Assembly (NCBI RefSeq): GCF_025336485.1
Contig: NZ_JAODAB010000004.1
Span: forward strand, 294,873-358,872
Origin: Pseudomonas citri
GTDB taxonomy: Bacteria > Pseudomonadota > Gammaproteobacteria > Pseudomonadales > Pseudomonadaceae
DNA length: 64,000 nt
Direction of reading: 5' to 3'
Positions 37,287-45,445 of the stretch are shown one piece after another. Under the pieces are notes generated by a model, which saw only the letters and a list, made by a program, of their open reading frames with translations, ran no database searches and was not told where the DNA came from. The position numbers and the translations under genes were made by a program. Each line of letters opens with the position of its first letter. Positions within the stretch are counted from its first letter, which is position 1.

Positions 37287-40200
37287 CTAGAGCTGCTTCT
37301 GGCGTCTACGCGCTGCTGATCGGATGGCCGCAGATCTGCGGTCCACGCTCGAAGAGGAAGGCGGATTCACGGACAAGGCGTCACCCGCCCCCAGCTTTTG
37401 ATTGATCAGGCGGGTTTGCGCATCGAGGCTGTTTTCTTCGAACAGCTCGGTGACTTGAAGCTTCAAGCCAAAGGCCTCGTTCAATGCCCGGGTCAGGTTG
37501 ACGATGAGCAGAGAGGATCCTCCCTGGGCAAAAAAACTCTGCGTCGGATGTATCGAGGCAATCATCAGGATGTCCGACCATATCTGCGTCAGGCGCTGCT
37601 TGACCGACAATGACTGATCGTCCGCAGGCCAGTGCCTGGGTTGGACGCGAGGCGCAAACCGCTCAAGGGCGGCGACATCCAACTTGCCGTTGAAGGTCAG
37701 CGGGAAGCGCTCCAGGAAAATGAAATGGGCGGGAATCATGTAGGAAGGCACATGGGCTCGGAGAGAGGCCTTGAGTTGCTCGATGACCTCTTGCCGCATG
37801 GCGGCATCCCCGACTTCCCGGACAGCAGGGGGTTCAATCGACGTGTCGCCCATCGCAGGACGCGGCTCGAACGTAGGGTCCAGGCTGTCATGGGGCCCCA
37901 CGAAGATGTCCATTGTCCCAGCGGGGAGGCGATCGCTCCAGCGCACTTTGGCCTGGCGATGACGGCTGGCGGCCCATTGACGAATGTATTCGGGGTCGCA
38001 GGCCTCGCTCGGGTGGATCGCGGAACCGCCTTCGGCAAGTTGCAGGTCCAGGCTGATCCTGGCGTTAGGAACCCCTGAAAGTATGAACGCCGAAGGGCGC
38101 GATGCCAGCCATTGACCCAGGTCTCGTTCGTGAGGACGCACGTGTTGATACGAATAGCGTACAGCCGGCTCCAGAATCGTCCGTTCATCCCTGTCGAGCC
38201 TGATGATGACGTCGTAACGATAACGGGTCATTTCATCCTTGCCCTGCCCCGCTCGCAATTCAGTCTCTACATGGACGACTCGCTCCAGCGCGTAGGCCAG
38301 TTGCTTGATCTGCAGAGGATCCAGCCACAACTCCCCTTCTCCGACCACGGGAAGTGTGCGCTGCAACTTTTTCCGTGTGCGGCTCGCGGCAGCGGACAAG
38401 ACCGGTTTCAGGGACGCGTAAGGGACATCACCGATGACAATCACGCCACCTGTGCGACACAGCTCGACAGCCTTTTCAAGCACACCGACAAGATAGGCGG
38501 TGTCCGGGAAGTACTGGATGACTGAATTCAAGAGAACGACGTCGAAAGGTGCCTCATCCAGCGTACCCAGCTCGTGGGCCGCTCTCTTCATCACCGCACA
38601 GGATCCGCGGGGACTGGCGAGCGGCCCCAAACGCAGGCGCGCGCGCTCGACCGCCGCCTCGGAGGCATCGCAACCGACGTAACGAGGGAGCCCGTTCTCC
38701 AGCAGTAACGCGCCCGTCATGCCAATACCGCAGCCAATATCCAGTACCGAGTGGCCTGCGAACGCCATGACCCGCGAAGCCGTCGCCTGCACCCATTCGC
38801 GCAAATCGCTGTCCGGGATCAACTCGCCAGAGAAACTTGAGGTGTAACCACTTTCCGCACTGGCCGCTTCGTTCTTCTGGGCCGACAGGTAAGCGGCTTC
38901 CCACACGTCGAGCCAGACACCAGCGTCCGCATCGCATTGGCTGGACACCTGGTTATCCAGCACCACATAGGCGGCCAACCGGCAGTCATCCGGCGCATGC
39001 TCCACGAGCGTGACGACCGATTGACTGACCAGACCGGATTTATGCAGGGCGGATTCGATCTCGCCGGGCTCGATACGATAGCCATTCAGTTTCAGTTGGC
39101 GGTCTTTACGCCCGATAAAAACCAGCGAGTTATCAGGCCGTTGTCGAACCCGATCACCGGTGTAATAGGCCGCTGAAGCGCCATCTGTTTCGGCCAACTG
39201 AAATTTTTCCGCCGTCAGATCGTCCCGATTGAAATAACCCGCGCTGACCCCTGGCCCACCGATCACCAATTCAGACTCCAAAGGGTCTTGCGATGCAGAC
39301 AATCGAAAACCGGTGCCGGGCAGAGGCTGGCCTATGGGGACGCTGGTCGCTGAACCGGTGAAATCGCTGGCGTGCAGGCGATGGCAGAAAGACCAGATCG
39401 TTGTTTCTGTCGGTCCGTAGAGGTTCCAGGCCGCCCTCGCCGAGCGGAAGATTTTTTCCCCCAACTCAACGGACAGAGTTTCACCGCCACACAGCGCTCC
39501 GACGGCGCAGGTACGGGGCCACCCTGCCGCTATCAGCAGCCTCCAGGTAGCCGGGGTGGCTTGAAGCAGAGCCCTGTCGCAGCGATCGAGCAAATGCGCG
39601 ATCGCCTGGCCGTCCCGGCTCTGTTGCTCGCTGGCCAGGTACAACGTGCCACCGTGGGCAAGCGGCAGGAAGAACTCCAGGATGGAAATATCGAAGCCAT
39701 AGGTCGTGGTGGAAACGAGCGCGCCCCACGCCGGAAAATCGATCACCTCATTGATCGCCGATAAGAAATAGGCGAGGTTTTGTCGGCGGACCATCACCCC
39801 TTTGGGAAGTCCCGTCGAACCCGAAGTGAACAATATGTAGGCCAGCGAGAGGTCATCGACAAGGGGTTCGAAGGGCAATGTCGAATCGCACCAGTCCACC
39901 GCCTCGATATCCAGGAATGTGCCCAGCGACCACTGGGAAAGATCAATCGACTGAGGTTTGATCACGGCGTCGAGCTGGGCGAGCCTGGAGATCAGTTCAT
40001 TACGCTGCTGGGGTGAATCCGGAGGGAGTGGGATGAAGATGGCGCCTATCGACAGAACCGCAGTCAAGGCGACGATCAGGTCAGGCTCCCTGGGCAAGTG
40101 GATCCCGATCTTGCTTCCCACGCCAAGACCTTTACCCACGAGGTGCTTGGCGAGCGCCTTTCTTCGATTTGAAAGCTCAGCATAGGTGACAGCCTGACCT

Positions 40201-40313
40201 TGAAACACTACCGCGGTTCTTGCAGGGCACTGATCCGCCCATTCATCGATTTTGGTGACAAGATCCAATGTAATGGGTGGACCGTCGAGAGGGCTTGTTT
40301 TCGGCTGCATCAT
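37287..40313 (-). CDS. NRPS: glycine adenylation domain with embedded methyltransferase - carrier protein
   Basis: Start chosen at ATG 40313 (MMQPKTSPLD) because AAGGAG lies eight bases upstream; the frame extends ten codons further. The 1008-aa protein has no condensation domain, so it is a loading module. The A domain (about 15-450 and 840-880) has LAYILFTSGSTGLPKG, NLYGPTETT, YYTGDRVR and the A10 lysine in FNGKLD. Pocket residues Asp208, Ile209, Leu212, Gln251, Leu274, Gly276, Leu298, Ile306, Trp307 and Lys877 spell the glycine code. A SAM methyltransferase (about 460-835, motif VLDIGCGIGMTG at 523-534) is inserted between A8 and A10, as in N-methylating modules. The carrier domain has Ser934 in GGSSLL. 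The C-terminus is basic (RSAARRRQKQL), perhaps for docking to the PKS. Confidence 0.93.
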   Translation of the reverse strand: MMQPKTSPLDGPPITLDLVTKIDEWADQCPARTAVVFQGQAVTYAELSNRRKALAKHLVGKGLGVGSKIGIHLPREPDLIVALTAVLSIGAIFIPLPPDSPQQRNELISRLAQLDAVIKPQSIDLSQWSLGTFLDIEAVDWCDSTLPFEPLVDDLSLAYILFTSGSTGLPKGVMVRRQNLAYFLSAINEVIDFPAWGALVSTTTYGFDISILEFFLPLAHGGTLYLASEQQSRDGQAIAHLLDRCDRALLQATPATWRLLIAAGWPRTCAVGALCGGETLSVELGEKIFRSARAAWNLYGPTETTIWSFCHRLHASDFTGSATSVPIGQPLPGTGFRLSASQDPLESELVIGGPGVSAGYFNRDDLTAEKFQLAETDGASAAYYTGDRVRQRPDNSLVFIGRKDRQLKLNGYRIEPGEIESALHKSGLVSQSVVTLVEHAPDDCRLAAYVVLDNQVSSQCDADAGVWLDVWEAAYLSAQKNEAASAESGYTSSFSGELIPDSDLREWVQATASRVMAFAGHSVLDIGCGIGMTGALLLENGLPRYVGCDASEAAVERARLRLGPLASPRGSCAVMKRAAHELGTLDEAPFDVVLLNSVIQYFPDTAYLVGVLEKAVELCRTGGVIVIGDVPYASLKPVLSAAASRTRKKLQRTLPVVGEGELWLDPLQIKQLAYALERVVHVETELRAGQGKDEMTRYRYDVIIRLDRDERTILEPAVRYSYQHVRPHERDLGQWLASRPSAFILSGVPNARISLDLQLAEGGSAIHPSEACDPEYIRQWAASRHRQAKVRWSDRLPAGTMDIFVGPHDSLDPTFEPRPAMGDTSIEPPAVREVGDAAMRQEVIEQLKASLRAHVPSYMIPAHFIFLERFPLTFNGKLDVAALERFAPRVQPRHWPADDQSLSVKQRLTQIWSDILMIASIHPTQSFFAQGGSSLLIVNLTRALNEAFGLKLQVTELFEENSLDAQTRLINQKLGAGDALSVNPPSSSSVDRRSAAIRSAARRRQKQL

Positions 40314-40448
40314 TCCAAGAACTCCTTCTACCGTTATCGGCATACAGAATTAAGATGGGCATGTATGCAGTGCCAAATGACCAGCAAAGGTATTTGGCAC
40401 AACAATATCCGTCACCCCTCCACGAGGAGTGCCATAGTTGAATGTCGA

Positions 40449-41309
40449 TCATTTATAACTAAGCAAAAAGACCCCAACAAGAACGGTGCCTATACCAACC
40501 TTTTGTCCCAAGGTGGTTATTTCCCTGTAGATGGCAATGGCTAACAACACCGTTACCCCGGAGTACACCGAACTGATAGGCGTAACAAGCGAGAGGTCAC
40601 CCACTTTGGAGGCGAAGATATAAAACAGCCAACCCGCATTAACCAATAAGGAATGCGTAAAGAAATACCAGCCACGGCGTCGGGTCAGATCACCTTTTTC
40701 CAGCCGACCGTTTCTGCTCAACGCCAGTGCGGTGAAAAACACAGCCTGGGTCAAGGCGGAATAAAAGAAGGCATTGGTGACATCGAGTGCCTTTGCGGAA
40801 AAACCCAGAATGAAAAAGGCCACGCCAAACCCCACCATGGCCAGGATGGCCTGGAGAAAGCCTTGCGAGCCGCCGCGCAGCGATTGGAAGACATTGCCGG
40901 ACGTCATGACAATACCGATGAAAATAATCGATACCGCGAGCCAGGCAACCGGGGCCAGGCTTTCCCGGAGGAAAATGATGGAAAAGAAGATAGTGACGAG
41001 GCTATAGGTAGAAGCGATCGGAGAGACCAGGGACAAATTGCCGACTTCACAGCCACGCATGTAGAAGTAATAGCCGGATACATACGCAGCAGAACTGCAG
41101 GCGATGATCAACACAGCGTTCGTATCGAACCTGAGCTGATGGGAAGTGATCAGATATATCCCGAGAAGGAGCGCAACAGCAAAGGTAAATAAATTGCGGA
41201 CCAGCATTGTTTTCGCTGTGCCTAATTGGCGAATCATAAGACTTTGAATAAAGTCCGAGATCCCCCAACACAACATCACCATCAATCCGCCAAACACTCC
41301 GCTATCCAT
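40449..41309 (-). CDS. EamA/DMT-family transporter, probable product exporter
   Basis: Start at ATG 41309 (MDSGVFGGLMVML), with GGGAG ten bases upstream; the TTG three codons before is less likely. The 286-aa protein has ten predicted membrane helices arranged as two EamA repeats (GGLMVMLCWGISDFIQSL early in repeat 1; AILAMVGFGVAFFILGFSA at the start of repeat 2; VTPISSVYSGVTVLLAIAIY near the end). DMT carriers export amino acids, metabolites and small drugs. It lies upstream of and in the same direction as the NRPS gene, 135 bases away, so a role in exporting the NRPS-PKS product is likely but inferred from position only. Confidence 0.85.
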   Translation of the reverse strand: MDSGVFGGLMVMLCWGISDFIQSLMIRQLGTAKTMLVRNLFTFAVALLLGIYLITSHQLRFDTNAVLIIACSSAAYVSGYYFYMRGCEVGNLSLVSPIASTYSLVTIFFSIIFLRESLAPVAWLAVSIIFIGIVMTSGNVFQSLRGGSQGFLQAILAMVGFGVAFFILGFSAKALDVTNAFFYSALTQAVFFTALALSRNGRLEKGDLTRRRGWYFFTHSLLVNAGWLFYIFASKVGDLSLVTPISSVYSGVTVLLAIAIYREITTLGQKVGIGTVLVGVFLLSYK

Positions 41310-41454
41310 GCAGAACAACTCCCAACATTCTCAGACCCGGCTATCTTGGCCAAGTCTTGCATGTCCCCACCAGGCAACGCTTTGGAAGCCTATATTCAGA
41401 TAACGAATTGTCAATTTTTTCTCTTAGCTCGATTTGCGATTAGCTTATGCCTTA

Positions 41455-41595
41455 GGCTCTGTATGAAAAGTCTTGAGACGAAGGTCAGGCAAGGCGAAAA
41501 CAGCCGAGAAAGCGGAGTTGACTGGTTGTCAATGAGCATTCCGAGGCTGTTTTCAACGCAGCATGAACGAGTATCAAGGTTTTTCATACAGAGCC
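41455..41595. mobile_element. MITE-like element with 15-bp perfect inverted ends
   Basis: A 141-bp segment begins GGCTCTGTATGAAAA and ends TTTTCATACAGAGCC, perfectly inverted, with TA on each side, as expected for a TA target duplication (IS630/mariner type). It contains no transposase frame. It lies between the exporter of the biosynthetic cluster and the first operator of the catabolic regulon. Non-autonomous derivatives with such ends are common in Pseudomonas; the parent IS is not identified. Confidence 0.75.
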
Positions 41596-41788
41596 TAATA
41601 CAACGAGAAAGAGCCATGCGCCCCCACCCCCCAAAGCAGAGTCCCTAGGCGAAAAACCACTCCGAGCGCCCCCCCCTCTCTCGTCGTTCTCCGCCGCCCA
41701 TGCCCCTCCGAGCGATGGGCCTGCCCTGTCTGGCTAGTCCTTCTGTCGCCCGCTCGCGAACAAACTCAACGGACCACTTGCGCTTACA

Positions 41789-41810
41789 GTATTATGGTAT
41801 ACCATCATAC
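41789..41810. promoter_or_regulatory. GntR operator copy 1, upstream of the main catabolic operon
   Basis: The 12-bp perfect palindrome ATGGTATACCAT (41794-41805) sits within a 22-bp imperfect palindrome with only one mismatched pair. It lies 37 bases upstream of the DUF1185 start. The TGGTATACCA form fits operators of FadR/FCD-type GntR regulators, such as the one encoded at 47390. Confidence 0.8.
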
Positions 41811-41846
41811 GTATCAACTTTTCCCACCCCTCCCATGGAGCAGCTC

Positions 41847-42437
41847 ATGAGTTTCGAAATCCGCAAGATCGTCAGTTATGTCGAAGAAACCTTTATCGAA
41901 GGCGGCAAGGCCACCGATAAGCCGGTGACCATGGTCGGGCTGGCAGTCGTCATCAAGAACCCATGGCTGGGCCGTGGTTTCGTCGAAGACCTGAAGCCGG
42001 AAATCCGTGCCAATTGCTCGGACCTCGGCGCACTGATGGTCGAGCGTCTGGTGGGCATCATTGGCGGCGCAGAAAAAATCGAGGCCTACGGCAAGGCCGC
42101 TGTCGTCGGCGCCGACGGTGAAATCGAGCACGCCTCTGCCGTGATCCATACCCTGCGCTTCGGCAACCATTACCGCGAAGCGGTCAAGGCCAAGAGCTAC
42201 CTGAGCTTCACCAACAAGCGCGGCGGCCCTGGCACCTCGATCCAGATCCCGATGATGCACAAGGACGACGAAGGCCTGCGTTCGCACTACATCACCCTGG
42301 AAATGCAGATCGAAGACGCACCGCGCGCCGATGAAATCGTGGTGGTATTGGGTTGCGCCGATGGCGGCCGCGTACATCCGCGTATCGGTAACCGTTACAT
42401 CGATCTGGAAGAACTGGCTGCCGAGAAGGCGCAGTAA
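41847..42437 (+). CDS. DUF1185 (amino acid synthesis family) protein
   Basis: Start at ATG 41847 (MSFEIRKIVSYVEETFIEGG), with GGAG seven bases upstream; longer starts run through the operator. The 196-aa product matches PF06684 over its length (GLAVVIKNPWLGRGFVEDL, DLGALMVERLV, and GAADGEIEHA-like segments: AVVGADGEIEHASAVIHTLR, RGGPGTSIQIP). Solved members have a chorismate-mutase-like trimeric fold; their reaction is not established. Here it is the first gene of a catabolic operon with hydrolase and dehydrogenase genes, so a catabolic rather than biosynthetic role is more likely. Cytoplasmic. Confidence 0.88.
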   Translation: MSFEIRKIVSYVEETFIEGGKATDKPVTMVGLAVVIKNPWLGRGFVEDLKPEIRANCSDLGALMVERLVGIIGGAEKIEAYGKAAVVGADGEIEHASAVIHTLRFGNHYREAVKAKSYLSFTNKRGGPGTSIQIPMMHKDDEGLRSHYITLEMQIEDAPRADEIVVVLGCADGGRVHPRIGNRYIDLEELAAEKAQ

Positions 42438-42482
42438 TCCGACCCGGCACCCACAACAAGAAAAGGCATGCAGGAGCGCTCA

Positions 42483-43316
42483 ATGATTCGGCTCACCGCT
42501 GAACTCACCCCGGCCGGCACCAGTTACCTGGCGACCGGCCAAGGCCAGCCCGTGGTCTTGATCCACGGCGTGGGCCTGAACAAAGAAATGTGGGGCGGCC
42601 AGATCGTTGGCCTGGCCACGAAATACCGGGTCATTGCCTACGACATGCTCGGCCATGGCGCCAGCCCACGTCCGGAAAATGGCACGTCGCTGCTGGGCTA
42701 TGCCGATCAGTTGCTGGAACTGCTCGATCACCTGCAACTGCCTCAAGCCACGGTGATCGGATTTTCCATGGGTGGGCTGGTGGCGCGAGCATTTGCCCTG
42801 CATTACCCGCAGCGCCTGCAAAGCCTGGTGGTACTCAACAGTGTGTTCAATCGCAGCCCGGAGCAACGCGCCGGTGTCATCGCCCGGACCGCCCAGGCGG
42901 CCGAGCATGGCCCGGACGCCAACGCCGAGGCCGCGCTGTCGCGCTGGTTCAGTCGCGAATACCAGGCGGCCAACCCGGCGCAGATCGCCGCACTGCGTCA
43001 GACCCTGGCCAAGAACGACCCCCAGGGCTACCTGACCACCTATGAACTGTTCGCCACCCAGGACATGTATCGCGCCGATGACCTGGGCAGCATCCAGGTG
43101 CCGACGTTGATCGCCACCGGTGAACTGGACCCGGGCTCGACCCCGGAAATGGCCGAACAACTGGCCGCGCGCATTCCCGGCGCCGCCGTTGCCGTACTCG
43201 CCGAGCAACGGCATATGATGCCGGTGGAATCGCCACGCCTGGTCAACCAGTTGCTGTTGGAGTTTCTCGACAAGGCGTACTCCCGACAAAATCCAATAAA
43301 GGGGATCGTTGCATGA
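42483..43316 (+). CDS. Alpha/beta hydrolase
   Basis: Start at ATG 42483 (MIRLTAELTPAG), following CAGGAGCGCTCA. The 277-aa enzyme has the alpha/beta-hydrolase fold: oxyanion motif VLIHGVGLN, nucleophile Ser in VIGFSMGGLVAR, acid in ATGELDPGS and His in EQRHMMPVES. The size and motif order resemble RutD, PcaD and other C-N or lactone hydrolases. It probably hydrolyses the oxygenated or ring-opened intermediate of the pathway. Its stop overlaps the start of the next gene (ATGA), so they are coupled. Confidence 0.88.
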   Translation: MIRLTAELTPAGTSYLATGQGQPVVLIHGVGLNKEMWGGQIVGLATKYRVIAYDMLGHGASPRPENGTSLLGYADQLLELLDHLQLPQATVIGFSMGGLVARAFALHYPQRLQSLVVLNSVFNRSPEQRAGVIARTAQAAEHGPDANAEAALSRWFSREYQAANPAQIAALRQTLAKNDPQGYLTTYELFATQDMYRADDLGSIQVPTLIATGELDPGSTPEMAEQLAARIPGAAVAVLAEQRHMMPVESPRLVNQLLLEFLDKAYSRQNPIKGIVA

Positions 43317-44794
43317 CGCTCGCACGCTTCCAGATGTGCATCGGCGGTGAATGGGTCGATGCCCTGTCCGGCAAGACCTTCGAAAGCCTGAATCCCGCCC
43401 TGGCCCAGGCCTGGGCCGAACTGCCCGATGCCGGCGAAGCCGATGTCGAACGCGCCGTCCAGGCCGCGCAGACGGCGTTCGACAGCCCTGCCTGGCGTGG
43501 CCTTACCGCGACCGCCCGTGGCAAATTGCTGCGCCGTCTCGGTGACCTGATCGCCGAGAACAAGGAACAACTGGCCCAGCTGGAAAGCCGCGACAACGGC
43601 AAGCTGATCCGCGAAACCCGCGGCCAGGTGGGCTATCTGCCGGAGTTTTTCCACTACACCGCGGGCCTGGCCGACAAACTCGAAGGCGGCACCCTGCCCC
43701 TCGACAAGCCGGACATGTTTGCCTACACCGTGCATGAAGCCATGGGCGTGGTGGCGGCAATCATTCCCTGGAACAGCCCGCTGTACCTGACCGCGATCAA
43801 GCTCGCCCCCGCACTGGCAGCCGGCAACACCATCGTGATCAAGCCGTCCGAACACGCCTCGGCGACCATCCTGGAGCTGGCGCGCCTGGCCCTGCAGGCG
43901 GGGTTTCCAGCCGGCGTGGTCAACGTCGTGACCGGTTACGGTCCAAGCACCGGCGCCGCCCTCACCCGCCATCCGCTGGTACGCAAGATCGCCTTCACCG
44001 GCGGCGCCGCCACGGCTCGCCATGTGGTGCGCAGCAGCGCGGATAACTTCGCCAAGCTGTCCTTGGAACTGGGGGGCAAGTCGCCCAATATCATCTTCGC
44101 CGACGCCGACCTCGACAGCGCCATCAACGGTGCGATTGCCGGGATCTATGCGGCGTCGGGCCAGAGTTGCGTGTCTGGCTCGCGGCTGTTGGTGCAGGAC
44201 GAAATCTACGATGAGTTCGTCTCGCGCCTGGAAGAGCGCGCCAAGCGCATCCGCATCGGCAACCCGCAAGACGACAGCAGCGAAATGGGCCCGATGGCCA
44301 CCGCCCAGCAATTGGCCGTGGTCGAAGGCCTGGTGGCCGACGCCATCGCCGAGGGTGCGCGCCTGCGCCTCGGTGGCAAGCGTCCGCAGAATCTGGGCGA
44401 AGGCTGGTTCTATGAGCCGACCCTGTTCGAATGCGACCGCAATTCGATGAAGATCATGCAGGAAGAAGTCTTCGGCCCGGTGGCCTCGGTGATTCGTTTC
44501 AAGGACGAAGCCGAAGCCCTGGCCATCGCCAACGACTCGCAGTTCGGCCTCGCCGCCGGTATCTGGACCCGCGACCTCGGCCGCGCCCATCGGCTGGCCC
44601 GGGACGTGCGTTCGGGGATCATCTGGGTCAACACCTACCGCGCGGTGTCGGCCATGGCGCCTATCGGCGGCTTCAAGAACAGTGGCTACGGACGCGAAAG
44701 CGGCATCGATTCGGTGCTCGCCTACACCGAACTCAAAACCGTGTGGATCAACCTTTCCCAGGCCCCGATGCCTGACCCGTTCGTGATGCGCTAG
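43313..44794 (+). CDS. NAD(P)-dependent aldehyde dehydrogenase (1)
   Basis: 493-aa ALDH. Signature residues: general-base Glu in KLSLELGGKSPNIIF, catalytic Cys in YAASGQSCVSGSR and the NAD-binding FTGGAATARHV. The segment AIIPWNSPLYLTAIKLAPALAAGN is typical of the superfamily. It would oxidise an aldehyde formed on ring or chain cleavage to its acid. It overlaps the hydrolase gene upstream by four bases and is followed after 12 bases by a flavin reductase. A second, SSADH-like ALDH is encoded at 45446, so two aldehydes or two steps are implied. Confidence 0.93.
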   Translation: MTLARFQMCIGGEWVDALSGKTFESLNPALAQAWAELPDAGEADVERAVQAAQTAFDSPAWRGLTATARGKLLRRLGDLIAENKEQLAQLESRDNGKLIRETRGQVGYLPEFFHYTAGLADKLEGGTLPLDKPDMFAYTVHEAMGVVAAIIPWNSPLYLTAIKLAPALAAGNTIVIKPSEHASATILELARLALQAGFPAGVVNVVTGYGPSTGAALTRHPLVRKIAFTGGAATARHVVRSSADNFAKLSLELGGKSPNIIFADADLDSAINGAIAGIYAASGQSCVSGSRLLVQDEIYDEFVSRLEERAKRIRIGNPQDDSSEMGPMATAQQLAVVEGLVADAIAEGARLRLGGKRPQNLGEGWFYEPTLFECDRNSMKIMQEEVFGPVASVIRFKDEAEALAIANDSQFGLAAGIWTRDLGRAHRLARDVRSGIIWVNTYRAVSAMAPIGGFKNSGYGRESGIDSVLAYTELKTVWINLSQAPMPDPFVMR

Positions 44795-44806
44795 GAGTCC
44801 TGAAAA

Positions 44807-45292
44807 ATGATCGAACCCGGCATTTACAAAGAAGTCATGGGCTCGTTCCCGTCCGGCGTCACGGTGGTCACCACCCTGGACCCGGAGGGGAACATCGTCG
44901 GCATCACTGCCAGCGCGTTCAGCGCGCTGTCGATCGACCCGGCACTGGTGCTGTTCTGCCCCAACTACGCCTCCGACACCTACCCGATCCTGCGCGACAG
45001 CAAACAGTTCGCGATCCACTTGCTGTCCGCCGACCAGACCGCCGAGGCCTACGCCTTTGCCGGTAAAGGCAAGGACAAGGCCAAAGGCATCGACTGGCAC
45101 TTGAGCGATCTGGGCAATCCGATCCTGGCCAAGGCCACGGCGATCATCGAGTGCGAACTGTGGCGCGAATACGACGGCGGCGACCACGCGATCATCGTCG
45201 GCGCGGTGAAGCACCTGATCCTGCCCGAAGATCCGGTCACGCCGATGATCTACCACAAGGGCAAGCTGGGCGCCCTGCCCGCGCTGGGCTGA
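44807..45292 (+). CDS. FMN reductase of a two-component monooxygenase (1)
   Basis: 161-aa flavin-reductase domain protein (IYKEVMGSFPSGVTVVTTLD, GITASAFSALSIDPALVLFC, GDHAIIVGAVKHL). These enzymes use NAD(P)H to reduce free FMN, which diffuses to a partner monooxygenase. It is closely similar, at the same length, to the copy at 56462, which sits beside the luciferase-like monooxygenase. It is fifth-digit spaced (12 bases) from the ALDH gene and therefore in its operon. A REP pair follows. Confidence 0.92.
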   Translation: MIEPGIYKEVMGSFPSGVTVVTTLDPEGNIVGITASAFSALSIDPALVLFCPNYASDTYPILRDSKQFAIHLLSADQTAEAYAFAGKGKDKAKGIDWHLSDLGNPILAKATAIIECELWREYDGGDHAIIVGAVKHLILPEDPVTPMIYHKGKLGALPALG

Positions 45293-45309
45293 GCCGAATC
45301 GGTCCGGAC

Positions 45310-45399
45310 CTGTGGGAGCAAGGCTTGCCCGCGATGAGTGCTAGGCAATTTTGCAAAGATCCAGGCGCCTGCATCGCGAGCAAGCCTTGCTCCCACAGA
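45310..45399. repeat. REP pair inside the catabolic operon
   Basis: CTGTGGGAGCAAGGCTTGCC at 45310 faces GCGAGCAAGCCTTGCTCCC ending near 45399. It separates the first four genes from the second ALDH gene and could stabilise the upstream mRNA or attenuate downstream expression. Confidence 0.85.
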
Positions 45400-45445
45400 T
45401 ATTTCCCCACCAACTGAACCTTTTTCAGCATTTTCAGGAGCCGGC

